Shown here piece by piece: positions 7,239 to 14,165 of a stretch of DNA of 14,404 nt (positions within the stretch are counted from its first letter, which is position 1; each line of letters starts with the position of its first letter). Source of the DNA: Dictyocoela muelleri. Taxonomy: Eukaryota; Microsporidia. The notes below the pieces were generated by a model. It was not told the DNA's origin. It ran no database searches and saw nothing but the letters and a program-made list of their open reading frames with translations. Location: assembly GCA_016256075.1 (NCBI GenBank), contig SDVU01000362.1, positions 1-14,404 of the forward strand. Reading direction: 5' to 3'. The position numbers were made by a program, and so were the translations under genes.

Positions 7239-7549
7239 TCCCCAGGAAATTTTGAAAATGATCAAATAATTTTATCTTGTCAAGACCCAAATAAAATTGA
7301 AAAATATTAATAGAATAGATATATAATTAACATTTTGGTAAAAACATTCGGAATTAATTTTCTACAAATCTCAACTAACGGTTCATAGTTAATAATATTT
7401 TTTTCTAAAAATATAGAATCTTTCGTTATAAAAATGTTTCATTAGTATTAAAAATATGCTTTTTAAGGAAGTATATGGCGTAATTCGAGAAAATTGAAAA
7501 ACGCTGATTAATATCACACAAATATAAATAGATAACCGCATTTAAAAGA
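7239..7549. other. AT-rich spacer, nothing recognised
   Basis: No reading frame of note, repeat or RNA signal was seen in these 311 bases, which separate the Merlin element from a tandem repeat. Confidence 0.5.
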
Positions 7550-7690
7550 ACTATTACCGATGACTTTTTTAAAATAACTATTACAGATAACTTTTAAAAA
7601 ATTGCTATTGCAGAAGACTTTTTTTTTAAAATTTCTATTACCGATGTCTGTTTTTAAAAAAACTATTACGCATACTTAATAAGTATGAAA
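7550..7690. repeat. 27-30-bp tandem repeat, 5 copies, ending in a palindrome
   Basis: Copies of a unit that begins CTATTACCGATGACTT and ends in an A/T run start near 7550, 7577, 7604, 7634 and 7662. The last runs into the palindrome CATACTTA-A-TAAGTATG (7671-7687). It is the last recognisable structure upstream of the kinesin gene, about 480 bp before its ATG. Confidence 0.75.
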
Positions 7691-8153
7691 AATTTTAAAA
7701 TAGATAAAATCGAGGTAAATTTTTTTTCTTAATAAAAAATATAGATGTTTATCGAACTATTAAAGTTTTAAAGTAAACATTTAACTAACAAAAAGTTTTT
7801 ATTAATATTTTTAAAATTAATAACCAAATCAATTTAGAAAAATAATTGCTCAATTTTGGTTGTATTGATTAATCGTTCTTTTTATTAATTTTAAATTAAA
7901 AATTTCGCGCAAATCATTTTAATTAAAAATAACTTTTAAATTAAAGTTCACCTAGCAAAACTTTATTTAATAATCAAATTAGAATCACCCTTTTGATTTT
8001 AATTTTCTTTTAAAATTACGTTTAAATCTTACCTTTATAAGCCTAAAATTTTTAAATGGACTTATGAAGACTTAAAATCTCATTTTTAATAAACCTAATT
8101 AACATTTTTCAAATTCTTAAAACCTTTTAAATTGATCAAAATCATTTGGACAA
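7691..8153. other. AT-rich upstream region of the kinesin gene
   Basis: This is 460 bases of A/T-rich sequence with no gene, repeat or clear TATA position that could be singled out against such a background. It probably contains the kinesin promoter, but the only distinctive signal is the C-rich block that follows. Confidence 0.4.
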
Positions 8154-8166
8154 CCTAACCCTACCC
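8154..8166 (+). promoter_or_regulatory. C-rich block abutting the kinesin ATG
   Basis: CCTAACCCTACCC ends at the base before the ATG at 8167. C runs are rare here, and the position fits the CCC-like start-proximal signal known in microsporidia. It also supports 8167 rather than the in-frame TTG at 8146 as the start. Confidence 0.6.
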
Positions 8167-9441
8167 ATGTCAGAACAAGCAATTCAAGTTTTTCTCAGAC
8201 TAAAACCATCACAAACATCACTCCAAATCACCGAAAACACCATAAAAATAAAACAAAAATCATTTTCTGTCGATAAAATTCTTACTGGAAATCAACAATC
8301 AATATTCTTAGAAGTTGCTAAAGAACAGGTTTTAAATTCCTTTAAAGGTCTAAATTCGACTATATTTGCGTATGGGCAGACTGGAAGTGGGAAAACATAC
8401 ACTATTCAAGGGAATGATCATAATAAAGGAATCATACCTCGAGTTTTTCATTTTATATTTCAATGTACTAATAATTTTTCTTTAAAAATTTCTTTAGTTG
8501 AGATTTATAACGAGAGTGTTTATGATCTTTTCGATAAAAAACGTGTTTTAGAGATTCGTGAAGATATTGATAACGGCATGTTTCTGGAGAATTTGACGAT
8601 GAAAGAAATTAAGAGTTACGAAGAAGCAGTGATGATGTATGATGAAGGAATTAAATATCGTACAATAGACGAGACTAGTATGAATAAGGAGAGTAGTAGG
8701 AGTCATGCTATCCTAACAATTTGGTATGAGAGTAATAATGGAATGGTAAGAAAAAAATCACGAATGAATATTATTGACTTGGCAGGGTCAGAGAGGATAA
8801 GAAATGATGATAAATTTAATATTGCTGAGACGGGAAGTATAAATAAATCATTACTTTGCTTGAGTGAGGTGATTAAAAAGTTAGGTGATCATAAATCTGG
8901 GTATATAAACTATAGGGATAGTAAGTTAACGTTGTTGTTGAAAGACTCATTGGGTGGGAATTCTAAGCTTGCCGTGATTGGAAATATTAATCCCGATTGT
9001 ATAAATGAGACAATTTGTACACTTCGTTTTCTATCAGAGGTCAAGAAAATTACGAATACGCCACATCAGAATTCGGAGATTATTGGGAATATTGAAGAAA
9101 TTAAAAAAGAGCTGACTAAATTATACGATGAAAATCAGGAGTTAAAAATAAAAATTAGTCTCATGAAAAGAAACAAAGTTTCATTCAAGGCTGAGAAACA
9201 TGATAAGAGTATGTTTTTACATATTCTAGATGAGTTAAAGGATATTTACTCGTGCTTTAAGGGATTTAAAGAATTAATCACCGGAATTTTAAAAACTAAA
9301 TACGAAGAAAGATTAAGGTTTTATGAAAATTTTGACAAATTTTATTCAAATATGGAAGAATTTGATGAAAAGAAAACAAATATTGGTGTTAAAAGAGTTA
9401 AAATTATAGAAAAGGATGAAAATGGTGTTTTGAGTGAATAA
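8167..9441 (+). CDS. Kinesin motor protein, kinesin-7 (CENP-E)-like
   Basis: This is a microtubule motor ATPase of 424 residues with an N-terminal motor domain. Motor motifs (numbering from the ATG): P-loop GQTGSGKT at 70-77, switch I NKESSRSH at 173-180, switch II DLAGSER at 204-210 and the microtubule-binding YRDSKLT at 249-255. The motor ends with ETICTLRFLSEVKKI at about 282-296. NTPHQNSE follows, close to the 'NTPYVNE' neck start of CENP-E, and with IREDIDNGMFLENL (130-143) and VIKKLGDHKSGYINYRDSK it points to kinesin-7, a mitotic chromosome or spindle motor. A short predicted coiled coil (about 305-338) and a Lys/Glu-rich tail follow. The protein is tiny next to animal CENP-E, as expected of microsporidian proteins. 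The gene is intronless and intact, and lies 100 bp before eIF4E on the same strand. The subfamily call is from motif resemblance; membership of the kinesin superfamily is certain. Confidence 0.95.
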   Translation: MSEQAIQVFLRLKPSQTSLQITENTIKIKQKSFSVDKILTGNQQSIFLEVAKEQVLNSFKGLNSTIFAYGQTGSGKTYTIQGNDHNKGIIPRVFHFIFQCTNNFSLKISLVEIYNESVYDLFDKKRVLEIREDIDNGMFLENLTMKEIKSYEEAVMMYDEGIKYRTIDETSMNKESSRSHAILTIWYESNNGMVRKKSRMNIIDLAGSERIRNDDKFNIAETGSINKSLLCLSEVIKKLGDHKSGYINYRDSKLTLLLKDSLGGNSKLAVIGNINPDCINETICTLRFLSEVKKITNTPHQNSEIIGNIEEIKKELTKLYDENQELKIKISLMKRNKVSFKAEKHDKSMFLHILDELKDIYSCFKGFKELITGILKTKYEERLRFYENFDKFYSNMEEFDEKKTNIGVKRVKIIEKDENGVLSE

Positions 9442-9442
9442 A
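9437..9442 (+). terminator. AATAAA overlapping kinesin stop
   Basis: The hexamer AATAAA contains the TAA stop codon (9439-9441). It is a candidate polyadenylation signal placed at the very end of the gene, as in compact microsporidian genes. Confidence 0.5.
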
Positions 9443-9528
9443 TTTTTAATAATGATTTTTTTACGAAACACGTATCAAATTTAAATTTTTAAAACAATTT
9501 TTCAAATTTCATTTTTTTGATTTTTTCG

Positions 9529-9538
9529 TACACACCCC
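9529..9538 (+). promoter_or_regulatory. TACACACCCC start-proximal block of eIF4E
   Basis: TACACACCCC ends three bases before the ATG at 9542. The octamer TACACACC recurs directly before the start of the minus-strand gene at 13657. It is a candidate microsporidian CCC-like initiation or promoter element. Confidence 0.55.
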
Positions 9539-9541
9539 TTC

Positions 9542-10090
9542 ATGGAATACCCGTTAACCGATGCATGGAACTTATTTTACGACTACAACACAAAACGTAA
9601 TGTTGATGCCGAGTCATGGGCATCTTCAATCAAGAAAATATGCCAAGTAGAAACAATTCCTGAATTTCTTTATGTAACTGAGAATGTTGAAGATTGTGAC
9701 GCATGGCCTATTAACTCGAATTTGCATTTCTTTAGAGAGGGGATATCACCAATGTGGGAAGATGACGCTAACATCAGGGGTGGTAAGTGGGTTATTGAAT
9801 TGCCTAAAGGTTTTGAAGGTGATATTGAAGATATGTGGAGAAAAACAATGGCATTTTGTATTTCCGAGCTTACAGATGAAAAGATTCTTTGTGGGTGTGT
9901 CTATTCACCAAGAAGGCAAATTGACAGGTTTTCTTTGTGGGTAAGTTGTACCGATAAGAAGGCATTTGAGGTTGGTAAAATTTGGAAAGATATTTTAAAT
10001 CTTAAAGATATTGAATTTACCTTTTTCGTTCATGAAAATGCGATTAAGGGTTTTAGAGAGAGGGAAAATAATCTTTATAAGTTAAAATAA
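9542..10090 (+). CDS. Translation initiation factor eIF4E, mRNA cap-binding protein
   Basis: This is the cytoplasmic cap-binding subunit of the eIF4F complex. It has 182 residues, short because it lacks the variable N-terminal tail of the roughly 217-residue human protein. YPLTDAW at 3-9 matches the conserved HPL...W start. The two Trp that sandwich the m7G cap are W26 (human W56) and W72 (W102), with E73 (E103) in the signature PMWEDDANIRGGKW at 70-83. The phosphate-binding and nearby residues R124 (R157), R129 (K162) and W133 (W166) are present in RRQIDRFSLW. One oddity is that the eIF4G-contacting Trp (human W73, in EDFWALY) aligns with L43 in PEFLYVT. The ATG at 9542 is preceded by a C-rich block. 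The gene is intact, without introns, and just downstream of the kinesin gene. No shared function with that neighbour is implied. Confidence 0.96.
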   Translation: MEYPLTDAWNLFYDYNTKRNVDAESWASSIKKICQVETIPEFLYVTENVEDCDAWPINSNLHFFREGISPMWEDDANIRGGKWVIELPKGFEGDIEDMWRKTMAFCISELTDEKILCGCVYSPRRQIDRFSLWVSCTDKKAFEVGKIWKDILNLKDIEFTFFVHENAIKGFRERENNLYKLK

Positions 10091-10091
10091 A
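10086..10091 (+). terminator. AATAAA overlapping eIF4E stop
   Basis: AATAAA contains the TAA stop (10088-10090), the same arrangement as at the kinesin stop. It is a candidate polyadenylation signal. Confidence 0.5.
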
Positions 10092-10150
10092 AATATTGCG
10101 TTATTGTTTTTAATAATGAAGCCTTCTTAATCTTTAATCAAAATCAGATT

Positions 10151-10206
10151 TAAATAAAACTTATTTATTAAAACTTTTTAAATAAAACATATTTATTAAA
10201 ATTCTC
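10151..10206. repeat. 28-bp direct duplication
   Basis: Two adjacent copies begin TAAATAAAAC and continue TTATTTATTAAAA or ATATTTATTAAAA, at 10151-10178 and 10179-10206. They lie downstream of eIF4E and differ at a few positions. Confidence 0.75.
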
Positions 10207-10345
10207 TTTAATTATTTCATATAATACAGACAGTATTCATAATTGTAAATTCAAGAGATGTCACAAACCTTAGTCTTCAGAACTTTGGTGTTTAAGTTAA
10301 TATATCACTCCCGATATATTCATAGATTTATTTTTATCCAAAAGG

Positions 10346-10932
10346 CAGTCCGAAAACTCACCGAAATTGAGTTCCTGAAATTGAGTTCCTGAAATTGAGT
10401 TTCCGAAAACTCACCGAAAAATAATATTAATTAAATTTACAATTTATTAAATAACCTGTATCTAAAAATATAAAAATTATCATGAAATAAAAAACTTCTG
10501 ATATTTTCTTATTTTTTATTCCCCTTTTCGGTCTGAGAAATTACCAAAAACAGATTATTTATTAAAATTATAAACCATTCCATTATTTTACTTAAAGGAA
10601 AAATAATGGGGCTGATCCAAAATTTTAATCTATTATTGTTTAATTCATATTAACAAGAGATTTTTTTACTCACTGAATAGGTTTTCGATTTCATAACTTT
10701 TGTTTTATAAAAATAAGTAGAAATTCTTGTGGATGAATTGTGTAGAATTTACAAGATAGGATTTTTAAGCCTTTTTTTATAAAAGACTTACATTATCATT
10801 AATGAAATATCTTATTTTTTATTCGTTAAAATTTTTTTATTTTAAATTTTGTCATAAATTTTTCGGTGAGTTTTTGGAAAAACTCACCGATAACAACAAC
10901 CGAAAACTCACTTTCGGTGAGTTTTCGGTCAG
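10346..10932. mobile_element. Inverted-repeat element (MITE-like) with CCGAAAACTCACCGA ends
   Basis: The left end CAGTCCGAAAACTCACCGAA (10346-10365) and the right end in reverse complement, CTGACCGAAAACTCACCGAA, match at 18 of 20 bases. The motif repeats inside both ends: left copies in 10347-10426 alternate with GAGTTCCTGAAATT units, and right copies lie in 10856-10930. The 420-bp interior is AT-rich with no reading frame. It contains a small hairpin (CCATTATTTT and AAAATAATGG, near 10580-10609). No clean target duplication was found, so the superfamily is open. Confidence 0.68.
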
Positions 10933-10933
10933 C

Positions 10934-11290
10934 GAACATTAATTGGTCATAAATATATAATTATAGTATAATATACAGTTGTTATAGTGTGGTATAGCTG
11001 ATTAAGACTTGGTCTAATATGACAATAAAGCAGAAGGGACTCTCAAAGGTGTGGGGATGAGTGCGGCGACGCATCTCGGCAAAAAGTACTGAAAAAAATT
11101 TTATAAAAGCTACTAATTACCTGTATCCTGCTGATTCATTGATAAAACGAAAATCGCGTATACAGCTGGGCTTCTGGGTAGCTTAGGAAGTGACGTATAT
11201 TATTGGAACACCAATAACCAAAGATCGCAGATCCAAGGTAGGAACTCTCCGGTTGGCAACTATGGATTTTGTCAGCATGTAATATAAAAT
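10934..11290 (+). repeat. SINE-like repeat, copy A (5'-truncated)
   Basis: From about 10965 (TATACAGTTG) it matches copy B at roughly four of five bases. Shared blocks include GTGTGGGGATGA, CATCTCGG, TATCCTGCTGA, TTGATAAAACGAA, CTGGGTAGCTTAG and GTGACGTAT. It lacks the tRNA-like head present in copy B and begins directly beside the inverted-repeat element. Such repeats need an outside LINE to move. Confidence 0.75.
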
Positions 11291-11356
11291 ATATTACTGA
11301 TAGCGAATAAATAATTATAAATATGTATTTGTTAAATTATATCATCGCGATCAAAT

Positions 11357-11491
11357 ATTTTTATTATTCCTAATGACATCTTCATTTATAGAATTTTCAT
11401 TTTTAGATCAATCAGAAACGCCATTTTTAGATGAATTTGTAGAATTTATTTCATTATCTTCAGTTTTATAATTTTCAATTCCGACTATCAT
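11357..11491 (-). pseudogene. Short unidentified coding-like fragment
   Basis: The minus strand reads MIVGIENYKTEDNEINSTNS, one in-frame stop, then SKNENSINEDVIRNN before a final stop. The acidic, Asn/Ser-rich composition looks like a linker of a degraded protein. There is no recognisable domain, and chance is a real alternative in such AT-rich DNA. Confidence 0.2.
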
Positions 11492-11581
11492 GATTTATCT
11501 GCACACATTATTGTTATGTTGATCATTTAAATTTTATTGTTTTAAGTTTTTATCATTTAAATAAATTAATAATATAAATTT

Positions 11582-11690
11582 TGCGCATTAGCTTAGTGGG
11601 GAAAAATATATCTAACTACAAGAATTTATTAGTACCGGTTCGATTCACAGAGTCAGCGTGGCTTAGATTCACAGAATCAGCATGGTTTGG
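11582..11690 (+). repeat. tRNA-like fragment with tandem tail, second SINE candidate
   Basis: TAGCTTAGTGG (11589-11599) matches a tRNA A box, and GGTTCGATTC (11637-11646) a B box at normal spacing. The T stem and acceptor do not pair, so it is not a working tRNA. A near-duplicate follows the B box: GATTCACAGAGTCAGCGTGG then GATTCACAGAATCAGCATGG. It may be a degenerate tRNA-derived SINE head unlike that of copies A-C. Confidence 0.45.
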
Positions 11691-11763
11691 ATTTGCTAAT
11701 TGAAAAGAAATTTATTGTATGAAATTTGAAAATCTGGATATAGGTCATCTTGATAATCTAAGG

Positions 11764-12156
11764 CAGTGTTTCTGAAACGGTGCGCCCCAGAGATTTGTTA
11801 TGTCCGCTCCAAACATTTTTTATATTTTAGATATTAATTTTTTTAAACATTAGATTTGTCTTTGGTTTGCAATCTAATTCGAAAACTAGCAATAATCGAA
11901 TGCGAATAATGGAAAACTTCAATAAATTGATGAGGAAATGAAACTTTGTCATTCCCATATAATATTTAACATTGATGATATTGTTAATACTCATCAAGCA
12001 CATAGTTCTCACTAATTACATTTAATTTAAGTTTTTCAAAAAAATATGGGTTCATTTTTTTAGCTCTATAATCTATTTTTTTACATTTGGTGCGTCCGAA
12101 AAAAAGAAAAAAATCTTAAAAGTGCGCCTTGACATAAAAAACTTTGAAAAACACTT
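11764..12156. mobile_element. hAT-type element, 393 bp, non-autonomous
   Basis: The left end starts CAGTGTTTCTGAAAC, and the right end in reverse complement starts AAGTGTTTTTCAAAG. This is the CAGTGTTTCTCAAA pattern of hAT transposon tips. The flanks ATCTAAGG (11756-11763) and ATCTAAAG (12157-12164) match at 7 of 8 bases, the 8-bp duplication expected of hAT. GCGCC and GGCGCAC motifs lie just inside both ends. No transposase domain is recognisable, so it is probably a deletion derivative. Confidence 0.75.
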
Positions 12157-12164
12157 ATCTAAAG

Positions 12165-12396
12165 ACTATTATTAAAAACTTGATATTGAAAATATAATTT
12201 ATATAAGAAATAAATATAAATGAGATTTTATACCTAGTGGCGGACTGAGCGCAATTGAAAGATGACACGAAACATTTGATAATTATTATTTAAGATTTAC
12301 GGATTTTGGGTAGATCTAAATTTAACATACAAATTAAATATGAGGCCATGATTTATAAAAAAATAATATAATTGTAATTTTATTTATCCAAGCCAT
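12165..12396. other. Spacer, nothing recognised
   Basis: AT-rich sequence between the hAT-type element and SINE copy B. A lone CTAGTGGCGGACTGAGCGC near 12234 stands out in GC content, but I found no partner for it. Confidence 0.4.
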
Positions 12397-12406
12397 TGTA
12401 TTTTTC

Positions 12407-12855
12407 TATTTATTACTTGCTTACAACACCCATAGCTCCAACCGAGAGTTGTCACCAACATTGGTCTTTATACCTTTGGTTCTTGCTATTCCATTAATAC
12501 GTCACTTCTAAGCTACCCAGAGACTCAGCCGTAACTGATATATTCGTTTTATCAATGTCTCAGCAGGATACATGCAATTAATAGCTTTTGATATTTTTTT
12601 TCACTGCTTATTTTACCGAGATGTGTCAACGGTTTCATCCCCACACCTAGGAGAGATCCTTCTGCTTCATTGTCATATTATACCAAATCTTAATCGGCTA
12701 TACCACATTGTAGCAACTGTATAGTATCTATATTTTACAGATATTGCCCGCTTAATGTCGATCCCAATTTTTTATTAAGTGACGTCAGAGGGATTCGAAC
12801 TAGATACTTAAATGTTAAATTCAAAGTGTTAATCTCTGAGATATCTGGCACCGTC
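12407..12855 (-). repeat. SINE-like repeat, copy B, apparently full length
   Basis: Read on the minus strand it starts with a tRNA-like head (12852 down to 12781). The body shared with copies A and C follows, ending after GTTGGAGCTATGGGTGTTG in a short A/T-rich tail. Candidate target duplications TGTATTTTTC (12397-12406) and TGTATTTTC (12856-12864) flank it and differ by one T. It is about 450 bp, with no coding capacity. It is inverted relative to copy A, which lies 1.1 kb away. Confidence 0.78.
12781..12852 (-). promoter_or_regulatory. tRNA-like head of SINE copy B (internal Pol III promoter)
   Basis: The minus strand begins GGTGCCAGATATCTCAGAG, where ATATCTCAGAG resembles an A box. AGTTCGAATCC, a near-perfect B box, lies about 45 bp farther on. 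The first seven bases (GGTGCCA) and the stretch after the T arm (TGACGTC) pair with one mismatch and two G-U pairs. It is clearly tRNA-derived but degenerate. I would not call it a functional tRNA gene. Confidence 0.65.
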
Positions 12856-12864
12856 TGTATTTTC

Positions 12865-13339
12865 CATGATAAATTATGATCTGAGTAAAATATTTAATAT
12901 AACATAGTGTTTAAAGATAAAATTTTATAGATAAAATTTTATAGATGAAATACTCGTACTCTAATATAATTATTTTTTACGATAATTGGCAAATGCTCGA
13001 TTCCAAAGTTCAAACCAATAACTATAATGTTTTTTAGAATATACGATAAAACTTAAAAATTAATTTTAAATTTAACTTTACAATAAAAAAGATTCTTAAT
13101 ATTTTTTTGGTGACAAATAGCAAAAATATCAACTTGTTTTACGGAAACATTGAAGATATTTAAAAATATTCACTTCAACCATTTTAAAGGCAATATTTAA
13201 GTATATTTTAAAGACAAATTTGATAAATAAATATTAAATGTAAAATTAATTTAATAAGAACCTAAATACTTAAACCACTATTTTTAATCTTTTCAAATCA
13301 AAGGATGATAAAATTTTTTATGTTTAAAAATATACTAAC
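12865..13339. other. AT-rich spacer with a small 14-bp duplication
   Basis: The only structure seen is two adjacent copies of GATAAAATTTTATA at 12916-12943. The stretch is downstream of the minus-strand gene that ends at 13340. No AATAAA could be placed convincingly on that strand near the stop. Confidence 0.45.
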
Positions 13340-13657
13340 TCATTCTTTAATATCGGCATAACTTAACTTTTTATCTTCATAAGAAACTAAATAAATAGTA
13401 ACTCCCTTAAGACTCAATGCTTTAAGAAGGAGAATAATTCTATTTGTTACATTTATTGTAGATAATGAAAAAATTGTAATTTCATTTACATTTTCATAAA
13501 ATAATTCTTTGAGTTTTAACTCTATTTTTTCAGAATTTGTGCATGGTATACTGTTTTTAATTTTTATACTGTGTGTTTGAAGTATAATTTTTGTTTTTTT
13601 AAATTTTTTTGTCTGTATTATGGATTTTGGATTTATTTGATTTATTTTCAGAAGCAT
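13340..13657 (-). CDS. Small hypothetical protein, possibly Alba/Rpp20-like fold
   Basis: This is an intact reading frame of 105 residues starting at an ATG directly preceded by TACACACC, the octamer found before eIF4E. That favours a real gene. The first 45 residues are Lys/Ile/Asn-rich and basic. From about residue 42 (NSEKIELKLKELFY) the pattern is helix, then ITIFSLST strand, then NRIILLLKALS helix, then VTIYLVSYED strand (about 87-96). That order and size resemble Alba-superfamily RNA-binding proteins such as the RNase P/MRP subunit Rpp20/Pop7. The Gly-containing loop typical of that family is absent, so this is only a hint. There is no signal peptide or membrane segment. It lies alone between two SINE-like copies, with no operon-like neighbour. 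Real gene: fairly likely. Function: unknown. Confidence 0.6.
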   Translation of the reverse strand: MLLKINQINPKSIIQTKKFKKTKIILQTHSIKIKNSIPCTNSEKIELKLKELFYENVNEITIFSLSTINVTNRIILLLKALSLKGVTIYLVSYEDKKLSYADIKE

Positions 13658-13665
13658 GGTGTGTA
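13658..13665 (-). promoter_or_regulatory. TACACACC block abutting the ATG
   Basis: On the minus strand TTTTATACACACC runs straight into the ATG at 13657. The octamer is identical to the one before eIF4E, at a slightly different distance. It is a candidate start-proximal expression signal. Confidence 0.5.
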
Positions 13666-13750
13666 TAAAATAAAAGTCAAAGATGATTTGTAAATTTATA
13701 TTTTAATTTTCCAATGATAAGGGTTTATATTAAAAATGTAAATTTAATAA

Positions 13751-13780
13751 TTATCAATTTAAAAATTATCAATTTAAAAA
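13751..13780. repeat. 15-bp duplication
   Basis: TTATCAATTTAAAAA occurs twice in tandem, at the 3' edge of SINE-like copy C. Confidence 0.75.
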
Positions 13781-13784
13781 TTGC

Positions 13785-14165
13785 CTTCGACTTTTGTCTT
13801 TAGGCCTTTTATTATTGGCATTCAAATTACACACACTTTTAATCTGCCCAGAAACCAAGCTAAATACACTATTTTCTTTTTATCAATGAATCAGCAAGAT
13901 CTAGGTAATTATAGATTTTAAATGCATTTTAATATTAACAACTATTTTTTCCGAGATGAGTCTTAACTCACATCTCCACACCTTATATCGCTTCTTCTGC
14001 TTTATTGACTTATTAGACCACTCTTAATCAACTATAAAAGAATTAATTGTATATAATTAATATAGTTATGACCGGTCGATTTCATTTTTTAATTATTTAA
14101 TAAATCGACGCCAAAGGGATACAAACATATTGCTCAAATTTTACAATAAGAGTGATAAATACGGA
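13785..14165 (-). repeat. SINE-like repeat, copy C, diverged
   Basis: On the minus strand it shares blocks with copies A and B: TAGTTGATTAAGA, AATAAAGCAGAAG, GGTGTGGAGATG, CATCTCGG, TTGCTGATTCATTGATAAAA and TTTCTGGGCAG. The head region is also recognisable (TTTGTATCCCTTTGGCGTCG against copy B's GTTCGAATCCCTCTGACGTC) but has lost the B box. It is visibly more diverged than A and B, so it is an older insertion. Confidence 0.7.

Noticed and set aside
8146-8166. Kinesin start at the TTG seven codons upstream
   Set aside because: The ATG at 8167 is preceded by a C-rich start signal, and the motor domain begins immediately after it (SEQAIQVFLRLKP).
9684-9944. Second open frame inside eIF4E
   Set aside because: It lies wholly within the conserved eIF4E gene in another frame and has no domain.
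11827-12012. Minus-strand 61-residue frame inside the hAT-type element
   Set aside because: I looked for the hAT C-terminal dimerisation motif in all frames and could not find it convincingly. It is hydrophobic AT-driven sequence.
12781-12852. A functional tRNA gene on the minus strand
   Set aside because: The same flanking sequence recurs in copies A and C, so it is a SINE head. The A box and acceptor stem are imperfect.
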